From contig JAUXAJ010000164.1 of assembly GCA_030620005.1 (NCBI GenBank), forward strand, positions 1 to 11,785: a stretch of DNA of 11,785 nucleotides, in the 5' to 3' direction. How positions within the stretch are numbered: position 1 is the first letter of the stretch; every line of letters starts with the position of its first letter. The notes under the pieces were generated by a model that was given only the letters and a program-made list of their open reading frames with translations, was not told the DNA's origin and ran no database searches. The position numbers were made by a program, and so were the translations under genes. Positions 1 through 6,816 of this stretch are shown here, in pieces. This DNA comes from Promethearchaeota archaeon. Its GTDB lineage: Archaea > Asgardarchaeota > Lokiarchaeia > Sigynarchaeales > SOKP01.

Positions 1-701
1 ATCACATCTGTGACCTTGGAGAAACGAACATGAATTCATTTGCCATGGGAAGAGCCCATAAATTAGAGGTATACGGTCCTGAAGGTGTTGAGAAGGTTGT
101 TGACGGATTTAACCTAGCTTATGAATTTGATACCGCGTATCGAATTGCCCATCATGGCGAAGAACTCATTCCCCCCGAATGCACTTCGCTTGTAAGCAAG
201 CATATCTCCATAAAAGACCCTAATGAAGCAGAATTATTCTTTGATAAGAATGGATTAAAGGTGTATGCTTTTGAAGTCGATCATCACCCAATAAAACCTG
301 CTGTTGGTTATCGGTTTGAATATAAAGGAAATGTTGTTGTTATAACCGGTGATATGGTAAAGACCGATACACTCACTAAACATTGCAGTAATGCAGATAT
401 TCTCTTCAGCGAGGCAATATCCTTTGACATGCTGAATACTGCTATTGCGGGAAGCGCACAACTTCCCCCCAGGATGAAAAAAATCATGGCGGACATCCAA
501 AATTATCACATGAACCCAGTTATTGCGGCAAGTGTGGCTAAAGAAGCAAATGTAAAAAAGCTTGTTTATGTTCATGTTACGCCACCGTTACTTAGTGCTA
601 CGATTGAAGAAAAGTATTTAGAAGGTGTTGGCGATATTTTTCATGGAGATGTCGTATTGGGACAAGATTCTATGTCATTTAGGCTTAAACCAAAAGAATA
701 A
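1..701 (+). CDS. Metallo-beta-lactamase-fold hydrolase (RNase Z-like group), 5'-truncated by window edge
   Basis: The frame is open to the first base of the window, so this is the C-terminal part of a longer gene. The ATG at 30 is internal: the codons just before it (from position 3) read HICDLGETN and join smoothly to MNSFAMGRAHKLEVYGPEG. That leading His fits the end of the HxHxDH metal motif, whose start lies outside the window. Counting from the ATG at 30, other expected MBL landmarks are present: VDHHP (His85/86), the TGD aspartate (Asp108, bridging metal ligand), NYHMNP (His160) and YVHVTPP (His182). These match the RNase Z-like/arylsulfatase-like branch of zinc hydrolases. The substrate is unknown, and tRNA 3' processing is not demonstrated. 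No signal peptide can be judged because the N-terminus is missing. It converges on the UbiA-like gene and is probably unrelated to the carbohydrate cluster. Confidence 0.85.
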   Translation, partial: HICDLGETNMNSFAMGRAHKLEVYGPEGVEKVVDGFNLAYEFDTAYRIAHHGEELIPPECTSLVSKHISIKDPNEAELFFDKNGLKVYAFEVDHHPIKPAVGYRFEYKGNVVVITGDMVKTDTLTKHCSNADILFSEAISFDMLNTAIAGSAQLPPRMKKIMADIQNYHMNPVIAASVAKEANVKKLVYVHVTPPLLSATIEEKYLEGVGDIFHGDVVLGQDSMSFRLKPKE

Positions 702-702
702 C

Positions 703-726
703 CTTTCTTGTTTTTCTTATATGTTT
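703..726 (+). terminator. T-rich tract after MBL gene
   Basis: Immediately after the stop codon, the plus strand has clustered T runs (704-706, 711-715, 723-726) in a pyrimidine-rich stretch. Archaeal RNA polymerase terminates at oligo-T without needing a hairpin, so this is a reasonable terminator for the MBL gene. It is inferred from composition and position only. Confidence 0.4.
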
Positions 727-808
727 TCACAGATTTCTTGGAAATAATATAACATGAAAGTTAGTTGGATATAAAAATCTTTATTAATACGAACAATTGT
801 TACTACCT

Positions 809-845
809 TTAAGTATTAAGAATTTTTTAAAATCTAAATACTTAA
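809..845. repeat. 9-bp inverted repeat in convergent gap (possible bidirectional terminator)
   Basis: TTAAGTATT (809-817) and AATACTTAA (837-845) are perfect reverse complements separated by a 19-base loop that contains a run of six T. A 10-bp perfect palindrome, AACAATTGTT, lies just upstream at 792-801. The position between two convergent stop codons (701 and 885) suits transcript end formation on either strand. The AT-rich stem is weak, so a chance match is possible. Nothing else was seen in the 702-884 gap. Confidence 0.4.
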
Positions 846-884
846 CATTGGCGATCATCTCCAGAGATATATTTTCTCTTGAAT

Positions 885-1784
885 TTAAACGCTGGCAAAA
901 ATGAAAGCAATCAAAGCCAAAAAAATGCCTATTTTTAACAATAAACTTATTAGTTTAAAATATCTATTTTCTAATTTACTTTTAAAGGTTAGGAAAGAAG
1001 AAAATCCTATAACAATTAATCCAAAAATCATGGTAAAAAAATAAAGCGTAAAATTCATGATATTAGTAAAGATTGGAAGAATTAAAAAGACCATGGCAAA
1101 AATTTGAAAATATAAAGAATAATTTAGGGTCTTTTTATAACCAATAGAAAATATTAATGGTTTAAAGTCATGGTCTTCAATTTTGTCAACCTTAATATCT
1201 TTTATTTCTTTTGCATTCTCTCTAGCAAATTGTAAAAAAAAAGAAGTTAGTATGAAAAAATAGATGTAAGATGGTATTATTACGATGTTTAAAGCAGCTC
1301 CATGGAATAATCCCATTGAAAACGAGAGACAAATAATAATATTTCTTATAATGCCTATTTTTTTTGCCCAAGAAGCGTAAAAACCCAAAGAAACCCAACA
1401 AAAGATGATGAAAGCGGCTAAGACAATAATGAAAACACTAAGATTGAAGATTAACACGTGAGAAATAGCACTAACAATAGCGAATGCACACGATGCCCCG
1501 AATAATATTTTTCCTCGTTTCAAGGTTATTGGTCCCTCAGGAAATGGGTTTTCAATGATCCTGAGGATTTCAATAACAATCATGCCTGATACAATAAGAA
1601 ATAAATATGTTAAGACTCCTAAAGTAAAATTGCTTGTTAATCTACCAATTCCTATACCACTACGAGTATTTAAAATACCAATGATAACCATTAAACTGCC
1701 CTTAATACATTTTTTTGGTTTTAATATTCTTTTGGCCTGTTTAAATTTCGGTATTAGAGTTTTCACGTTATCCTTCAGTTTCAT
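885..1784 (-). CDS. UbiA-like prenyltransferase-family membrane protein with degenerate first Asp motif
   Basis: A 299-residue polytopic membrane protein with about eight or nine hydrophobic segments, the usual size and layout for the UbiA superfamily of intramembrane prenyltransferases. The second signature is recognisable at residues 188-201 (RENAKEIKDIKVDK, canonical form RExxKDIxDxxGDK), with Asp to Glu at 193 while Asp196 and Asp200 are kept. The loop between helices 4 and 5 also looks right: FYASWAKK at 135-142, then an RN pair at 147-148. The first signature, normally NDxxDxxxD, reads roughly IEILRIIEN at 71-79, so the Mg-diphosphate-binding aspartates are mostly gone; the following NPFPEGPI resembles the conserved NKPxRPI. 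Family membership is fairly clear. Activity as a lipid synthase (for example of archaeal ether lipid or quinone type) is doubtful. It follows the exported protein gene by 55 bp. No ribosome-binding site precedes the ATG, and a TATA-like stretch in the gap could give it its own promoter. Its base composition is very AT-rich. Confidence 0.65.
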   Translation of the reverse strand: MKLKDNVKTLIPKFKQAKRILKPKKCIKGSLMVIIGILNTRSGIGIGRLTSNFTLGVLTYLFLIVSGMIVIEILRIIENPFPEGPITLKRGKILFGASCAFAIVSAISHVLIFNLSVFIIVLAAFIIFCWVSLGFYASWAKKIGIIRNIIICLSFSMGLFHGAALNIVIIPSYIYFFILTSFFLQFARENAKEIKDIKVDKIEDHDFKPLIFSIGYKKTLNYSLYFQIFAMVFLILPIFTNIMNFTLYFFTMIFGLIVIGFSSFLTFKSKLENRYFKLISLLLKIGIFLALIAFIFASV

Positions 1785-1819
1785 TTTAATTGTATTTTAT
1801 CTAATTTTACCTTTAATTT

Positions 1820-1830
1820 TTTTTATAAAG
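1820..1830 (-). promoter_or_regulatory. TATA-like box upstream of UbiA-like gene
   Basis: Read on the minus strand, the gap contains CTTTATAAAAA about 36-46 bases before the ATG at 1784. That would place a start site some 10-20 bases ahead of the codon, typical of archaeal short leaders. It suggests the UbiA-like gene may be transcribed separately from the upstream cluster. In AT-rich DNA this motif is not specific, so confidence is low. Confidence 0.25.
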
Positions 1831-1839
1831 TTAGTGCGT

Positions 1840-4002
1840 TTAAGCTACATATGTTCTAGTCCCAGTATTAAAATCTAGTTCCAAGCGCTGGGAGCCGTAT
1901 TCTATGATCGTTTTATTCGTGCCGAACTCTTGATAGCAGTAATCATTATCGAAGCGTGGGTAAGGTCCCGTATCAACCGATTCACCATCCACTCGCATCG
2001 GCCCATTCCAACTAACGGCGATGTCGCCCTGAGAAGGTGATTTATAATGAACATCATAGCCTAGTGCAAGGGGTAAAATCTTCACCGGAGCCTGTAGAAC
2101 GGAAGATACAAATTCTTTGAATGATTTGTACTCGTCACTGCTACCTAACTCTACAATCCACACATTCTTCCTACTTTGGACCCGAAGCTCATAATCAGAT
2201 GCCCACATCGTTGGCTCAAAAGAATATAAAGCAACATATCCATCCCCTTTCGCACCAAAAATCCATTTACCGCATTGCTGTACGTCATCGAAAGCCCAGC
2301 GAGGAAAATATGCGTGCATGTAAAATCTGGAGTCTATAAAAAGGTTCAAGGCGAAATGAACGAGTTCCATTTCCAAAGGTAGAGATTCACGGTCATATTG
2401 AATAACTCCAATGTTTTTATATAATGTGGCACGAGGTTTCCAACCTCCGACATATAGTTGCTTAAAGTCTTTGCTTAGACCCCCTGGAGAGTTTGTATAA
2501 ACAAAGGCATTATCGTCTAAACTTGCCTGCCAGATATGCTCTTGCATGCCATTCATGCCTTTCTGGTGATCTTGGGCACCAGAAAGCTGATAATGAAGGG
2601 TTCGATATGTATACGTATTAACTGTCTCGAGACAAACTCCTTGGGTGATAGCTTTAATCATATCACTATATTCACTAAGAGAAACACCATGCATTTTTGA
2701 ACCAATTTCTAAAAGATCTAGAAGAATACTTGGACCTAAAATTAAATCAGTCTTTAGGTCGTATTTTTCAATGAGTTCTATTGATGCTTCGATTGTGTGC
2801 GTGTTTACGGGAGCTGACAATGTCCACCATAACATTATGTCTTCTTCACTTGTATATCCAATACCATATTTTGGACCATCAGCTATATCGATACTGCTGC
2901 GTTCTTTATGCTCATTAGAGGCCCTCGCACGTTTCGCAATATATTCTAGAATAGGGGGCGGTACATATCGATCACTAGTGGCCAGAGCAATCGCAGCAAT
3001 GTTCCCCTTGTCATTGGTGTCGTGTTCTCCTATACCAAGCATGATCCAAGCTGGTTCTGATGTACTATCCCGAGATGCTGGAGAATGCAAGCTTTTTCCT
3101 ACTTTCGACCTATCGTAAGCACGACCATGAGTAGTGGCATAACTACCCTTATAATAATTGTTGGCAAAGTCAAACGCTAAGAGATCTAGCACCATTGCTG
3201 CCTTCGTTGCTACTTCAGTATCTTGAGCAAAATCCACTAAATTAACTAATGCAGCTATATCCATTTTAAAATAAGTGTTAGAGTGCCATTCAACGAATCC
3301 AAACTGCGCTCGCCAATTAATCCACCTTTTAACCATTAGAAGCGCGTGTTCTATGTGAGCTGTACCATTCATTCCAGAATTTGTAAAAACTTCATCGGGA
3401 TAGAGCTGTCCAGCAAGTAATTCGGCAGTATGAAAGAGAATCTGGTGATTTTCTGTCCAAAAAATCATGTTGTCTTCTCTTCCTCCTTCAGTATGCCAGT
3501 ACTTACAGTTAAGAAGAGAATCCGCAACTTTGGTTCTCATGGGAGGCTGCAAAACGTGCTTTTTCTGGTTGATGTACATCAAGCGCACGAGAGAGTTTAA
3601 TGTAAAATCTGTACCATCCTTTAAGCTATTCACTCTTTCAAGGGATTTCTCAATGCTCTCCTCGTTAACGGGGAGCCCAAGATATAATCGTGCTGCTTGC
3701 GCGTAAAATTGGTCGCTAGTCTTGCAACCTTTCAAGTATGTATTCTGTCTTTGACGATATCCCCCCGTGGCATTAATTCCCATCGTATTAATATCGGTAG
3801 TTCCATTTATAGTATTCGATAGATTATTTTCTGCTGACTCAAATTGATATATTACTATTAAAGATGCCGCTAGCAAAATATTGACTATAAAAATTAATTT
3901 GGAGAAATTTCCCTTAAAAACCAGGTCGGTTTGATTGAAAAATAATTTTTTTTTTTTTTTAACATTTAATGGTTTTCCTTTATTATTCCTCTTATCTTTC
4001 AT
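1840..4002 (-). CDS. Membrane-anchored extracytoplasmic protein, possible alpha/alpha-toroid polysaccharide lyase-like enzyme
   Basis: A 720-residue protein I cannot assign to a named family. The N-terminus is basic (five Lys in a row at 15-19), then one hydrophobic segment at about 34-52 acts as a signal anchor, leaving the rest outside the cell. Two sequons (NGT at 66, NAT at 77) fit an exported, glycosylated chain. Residues about 90-470 are mostly helical, with clusters of polar aromatics: FWTENHQ (181-187), VEWHSNTY (237-244), ATTHGRAYDR (289-298). Residues about 495-720 look like beta-strands rich in Trp, Tyr and Gly. A helical toroid followed by a beta-sandwich, with Asn/His/Tyr/Arg clusters, is the plan of heparinase II/III-, chondroitinase- and alginate-lyase-type enzymes; the assignment rests on this resemblance alone. 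The gene sits 44 bp after the HGSNAT-like gene, supporting a joint role in glycan processing. No clear ribosome-binding site is seen before the ATG. G+C is clearly higher than in the UbiA-like neighbour. Confidence 0.6.
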   Translation of the reverse strand: MKDKRNNKGKPLNVKKKKKLFFNQTDLVFKGNFSKLIFIVNILLAASLIVIYQFESAENNLSNTINGTTDINTMGINATGGYRQRQNTYLKGCKTSDQFYAQAARLYLGLPVNEESIEKSLERVNSLKDGTDFTLNSLVRLMYINQKKHVLQPPMRTKVADSLLNCKYWHTEGGREDNMIFWTENHQILFHTAELLAGQLYPDEVFTNSGMNGTAHIEHALLMVKRWINWRAQFGFVEWHSNTYFKMDIAALVNLVDFAQDTEVATKAAMVLDLLAFDFANNYYKGSYATTHGRAYDRSKVGKSLHSPASRDSTSEPAWIMLGIGEHDTNDKGNIAAIALATSDRYVPPPILEYIAKRARASNEHKERSSIDIADGPKYGIGYTSEEDIMLWWTLSAPVNTHTIEASIELIEKYDLKTDLILGPSILLDLLEIGSKMHGVSLSEYSDMIKAITQGVCLETVNTYTYRTLHYQLSGAQDHQKGMNGMQEHIWQASLDDNAFVYTNSPGGLSKDFKQLYVGGWKPRATLYKNIGVIQYDRESLPLEMELVHFALNLFIDSRFYMHAYFPRWAFDDVQQCGKWIFGAKGDGYVALYSFEPTMWASDYELRVQSRKNVWIVELGSSDEYKSFKEFVSSVLQAPVKILPLALGYDVHYKSPSQGDIAVSWNGPMRVDGESVDTGPYPRFDNDYCYQEFGTNKTIIEYGSQRLELDFNTGTRTYVA
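3946..3960 (-). repeat. A15 homopolymer inside coding sequence
   Basis: Fifteen T on the plus strand, read as five consecutive AAA lysine codons (residues 15-19) near the start of the exported protein. A change of one base here would shift the frame 20 codons into the gene and abolish the membrane anchor and everything after it. It is one of five long A-tracts in this minus-strand cluster. Confidence 0.9.
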
Positions 4003-4046
4003 TCAAAGCGATTTGGTATTGAAAAAATAAATTATATTTTAGCTTA

Positions 4047-5726
4047 TTAGAGAGAAATTCCTAGATCTGACAAGCTAAAGACTAGAGTTATTATCACCCA
4101 TGCAATGCAAAAAATCATTCCTGCTAATGCGATTATTTTTCCTCTCTTGTTATACTTGTTTTCCTTCTCAGTAGTGATGGATCCTTTTGCTATGAAATAG
4201 CTAATGAATGAAAGAGGCAAGAAAATGAAACCAAACCAAGATATTTTATAAGCCAATTTTGAATCTTTAAGATCATCGTGTGCGATTTCTTCTTTCTCGA
4301 CTATATTTAGCCACTCGGCGTTATAAAACGCGTCTTGGATGTTTAATTGCCCCGCTTGCCACCATTTAGTTTTCGCTTTTCTGGATGGGATGATTAAAGC
4401 AGCAATCGTACCCATGCACCATTCCAAACTGCCAGTATATTTTATTCTTTCCCATAACAGAAGAATGCCATGAATCAATAAGAATACCAAGCATAATGTA
4501 AGAATCGCTCCACCCCAGTCTAATCTCATGTACGGCTCGCCGTAAAACAACGAGGTTACAATGAAATGCATGACAAAAAAGAGCCATTGAATGTTATAAA
4601 TCGTAAAGGCAACGAATCCAAATCGTCTAACAAACTTCGTTTTTTCGGCAAACTCTTTACCAATACCTCGAAATTCCACGACGCGAATTACGATCATTAC
4701 TGCGCAGATGGCTGCACCGTTCAAGCTCATGAATTGGAAGAGCCATCCCAATATTGGCACACCATTTTCAGGAACCCAGTATCGATGGTTTGATAAAACT
4801 ACATACGTATCTAAAGTTTCATTCATGCCAACTATATCCATCATTAATACAATATTGATGACAAGTCCAATAGTGCCCACGAGAAATAGTATAAACCCTA
4901 CTTGCATCATTCTCCTTGGAAAATTTTGATTCACTGTTTCTCTTTCTTGGGATATCGTGATGCCAATAATGCTCCCAATAAAGGATGACGCCAAATAGGG
5001 AAAAACTGGTTCTAGTTCCCCGGCAATAGGTCCCAGAAATAAGAGCAATACGAATTCCCAAGGCTCTGAAATCCCTATAACGGGATACTGGACGGATCTA
5101 CCCGTGCGCGGGTCTTCTGCAAATGGATACCCGGGGATTATCAGGCTCACCAATGCCCACATTATTGGAGTAAGAACCAGTATTATTACCAACAACATCA
5201 CGTACTTTTTAATAAGTTTTGTAGGATCTTTCCAACCATTGTTCCTTGAAAGAATGGCTTGTACGATGCCGTTAAGTATGATGCACCACGCAATCGTGTG
5301 AATGGTTTCAAAGTGATATCCCCGATAAAGTATGGCATCCCAATTCCACCTAGAAGGATCGTCTAAATGTCTCATTAAATTTCCAACCGCACCGTGCCAG
5401 CTAAGAATGCTTTCAGAAAGCATCGCAAAAATCAGGAGCAGTATTCCACCCATTATCTGCCTGATCGCAAGATCTTTCACGGATTTTTCGGCTTGTAAGT
5501 GTCGAAACATGCTAACCATATTTCCGATGGCAGAAACCATGAGAAAAAATCCCGCCATGCCTCCTATATAAGGCAAAACAATGAATGCTATAAGATTGAT
5601 CGATGGTATATCATTTATTCTATCGAGTAGTCCGTCGACATCTAACACGTAAAGAATTGTATGTAAGAAGATCATCAATATAATTGCTACACCGCGAAGA
5701 AAATCTATACTTGCAAATCGTCTCAT
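4047..5726 (-). CDS. Polytopic acyltransferase-family membrane protein (DUF1624/HGSNAT-like N-terminus, DUF418-like C-terminus)
   Basis: A 559-residue protein with roughly 11-13 membrane segments. The opening RRFASIDFLRGVAIILMIFL, then His22, is the hallmark of the DUF1624/heparan-alpha-glucosaminide N-acetyltransferase group and of related acyltransferase-3-like proteins. The region around 366-440 (RRFGFVAFTIYNIQWLF, ending GSLEWCMGT) resembles the C-terminal part of DUF418 proteins (pattern fGrxaLTxYxxQ, then GPLEW). After a soluble stretch at about 448-490, a two-helix tail (494-514 and 530-552, with NKRGKIIALAGMIFC between) looks like a DUF4190-type add-on. Known relatives move acetyl groups across a membrane to amino sugars; that activity here is inferred. 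In the cluster it could acetylate or protect a glycan handled by the exported protein. The ATG is preceded by GTGAGATAA, a partial ribosome-binding site. The 127-bp gap upstream holds two poly(A) tracts and a TATA-like box. Confidence 0.75.
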   Translation of the reverse strand: MRRFASIDFLRGVAIILMIFLHTILYVLDVDGLLDRINDIPSINLIAFIVLPYIGGMAGFFLMVSAIGNMVSMFRHLQAEKSVKDLAIRQIMGGILLLIFAMLSESILSWHGAVGNLMRHLDDPSRWNWDAILYRGYHFETIHTIAWCIILNGIVQAILSRNNGWKDPTKLIKKYVMLLVIILVLTPIMWALVSLIIPGYPFAEDPRTGRSVQYPVIGISEPWEFVLLLFLGPIAGELEPVFPYLASSFIGSIIGITISQERETVNQNFPRRMMQVGFILFLVGTIGLVINIVLMMDIVGMNETLDTYVVLSNHRYWVPENGVPILGWLFQFMSLNGAAICAVMIVIRVVEFRGIGKEFAEKTKFVRRFGFVAFTIYNIQWLFFVMHFIVTSLFYGEPYMRLDWGGAILTLCLVFLLIHGILLLWERIKYTGSLEWCMGTIAALIIPSRKAKTKWWQAGQLNIQDAFYNAEWLNIVEKEEIAHDDLKDSKLAYKISWFGFIFLPLSFISYFIAKGSITTEKENKYNKRGKIIALAGMIFCIAWVIITLVFSLSDLGISL

Positions 5727-5738
5727 TTTATCTCACAA

Positions 5739-5754
5739 TTTTTTTTTTTTTTTT
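5739..5754 (-). repeat. A16 homopolymer in HGSNAT-like leader region
   Basis: Sixteen T on the plus strand, so A16 on the transcribed sense of the cluster, ending 12 bases before the HGSNAT-like ATG. It lies where a 5' leader would be if the TATA-like box at 5776-5783 is used. Confidence 0.9.
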
Positions 5755-5775
5755 AATACTATTTATGAGAGCTTC

Positions 5776-5783
5776 ATTTATAA
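5776..5783 (-). promoter_or_regulatory. TATA-like box between the two poly(A) tracts
   Basis: On the minus strand, ATTATAAATG sits between the A18 and A16 tracts, about 50 bases before the HGSNAT-like ATG. A start site about 25 bases downstream would fall at the edge of the A16 tract. This is the only plausible internal promoter in the 127-bp gap, which is the widest in the cluster. It is inferred from motif and spacing only. Confidence 0.3.
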
Positions 5784-5789
5784 TAGTTA

Positions 5790-5807
5790 TTTTTTTTTTT
5801 TTTTTTT
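5790..5807 (-). repeat. A18 homopolymer in intergenic gap
   Basis: Eighteen T on the plus strand, the longest homopolymer in the window, 35 bases from the A16 tract. Long poly(dA:dT) is stiff, resists wrapping by histones and may matter for promoter access if this is a histone-bearing archaeon. It is also a site prone to length errors in sequencing and replication. Confidence 0.9.
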
Positions 5808-5853
5808 AATAAAAATTGAATTTCTTTTCAATAATTATAGAACAGATGATAAT

Positions 5854-6786
5854 CTATTGACCGGTCACGGAATCAACATTTTTAAACATAGTCTTCAGCT
5901 TCATTAAATCTTCTTGCGGTAACGGCGGTCTCGAAAAAGATTCAATGTTATCTTTTAAATGATCAAGATTTCCTGTTCCAGACAGGATCACATTAACTCC
6001 AGGTTCGTAGCGACTGAATCTATAGGCAGCGTCCACGATGCTTACCGCTCCACCTTCGTGGACAAGAAAATCGAGAGGTTGCTCTTTATCTATATCGGAA
6101 GCTCTTACTTGTTTATTATTAAGCAATTCGTTAATGACTTGTTTCAAACGGTCTGGTCTGCTTAATGCGAGTCTAACAGCAAACATTATCAAAATCCCTA
6201 TATTCTTTACTATAGCTTTTGGAAAAACCCGTTCACGGGCAGATTGATTAAGAATATTAAATCCCACCATGATAACATCCCAGATATCGTCCTGTATAGC
6301 TCGTTGAAGCATTAAATGTCGAGTATCACGATCGAATAGTTCAGTTATTCCTATAAATCGTATTTTTTCTTGATCTCGTAGCTCTTGAAGCGTTGGAACA
6401 ATATCTGCAACCAAGTAATCGTAATCCTTCAAAGGAACTGCATGAAGATGATATATATCAATGTAATCCGTTTGAAGAGCCTTCAAGCTTTTTTCAAGGC
6501 TTTTACGCACTTTATCAGGAGTAATTTTAGTCCAAACTGTTTTTTTAGTTGAGAGAATAAGAGATTCCCGATCAATATCCTTTATCGCCTTCCCTATTAT
6601 TCGCTCTGTTCGATAAATCTCACTCGTGTCAATTATATTAATACCAGCATTTATAGCTTGTTGAACAATAGCAATAGATTCGTTTTCAGATTTATTAGTT
6701 CCTTTTCCAATGCGGCTTGGCCCCCCGCCACCTAGACCCATGACGCTGACCTTTAATCCCGTGCGTCCGAGTATTGTATAATCCAT
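5854..6786 (-). CDS. Aldo/keto reductase, NAD(P)H-dependent
   Basis: A complete 310-residue (beta/alpha)8 oxidoreductase of the aldo/keto reductase superfamily, cytoplasmic. The N-terminus MDYTILGRTGLKVSVMGLGG is the standard opening. The catalytic tetrad is intact by pattern: Asp53 in IIDTSEIY, Tyr58, Lys81 in STKK, and His115 in DIYHLHA. IRFIGITELFDR (142-153) corresponds to the conserved IGxSnf segment. Relatives include sugar and L-galactose/L-fucose-type dehydrogenases as well as general aldehyde reductases. Its place 30 bp after the fucosidase suggests action on released fucose or a related sugar, which is inference. AAAGGA lies six to seven bases before the ATG, one of the better ribosome-binding sites on this strand. 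The 127-bp gap after it makes it the likely end of a first transcription unit with the fucosidase. Confidence 0.9.
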   Translation of the reverse strand: MDYTILGRTGLKVSVMGLGGGGPSRIGKGTNKSENESIAIVQQAINAGINIIDTSEIYRTERIIGKAIKDIDRESLILSTKKTVWTKITPDKVRKSLEKSLKALQTDYIDIYHLHAVPLKDYDYLVADIVPTLQELRDQEKIRFIGITELFDRDTRHLMLQRAIQDDIWDVIMVGFNILNQSARERVFPKAIVKNIGILIMFAVRLALSRPDRLKQVINELLNNKQVRASDIDKEQPLDFLVHEGGAVSIVDAAYRFSRYEPGVNVILSGTGNLDHLKDNIESFSRPPLPQEDLMKLKTMFKNVDSVTGQ

Positions 6787-6816
6787 TATTATTCCTTTAT
6801 AATTATTGAAAGTTTA

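Noticed and set aside
2645..3118. Open reading frame of 157 codons on the plus strand
   Set aside because: It is antisense to the exported protein gene, has no ribosome-binding site and no recognisable domain. The minus-strand frame has coherent motifs, so this is a shadow.
5104..5301. Plus-strand ORFs inside the HGSNAT-like gene
   Set aside because: Antisense shadows of a membrane protein gene with a clear family signature in the other frame.
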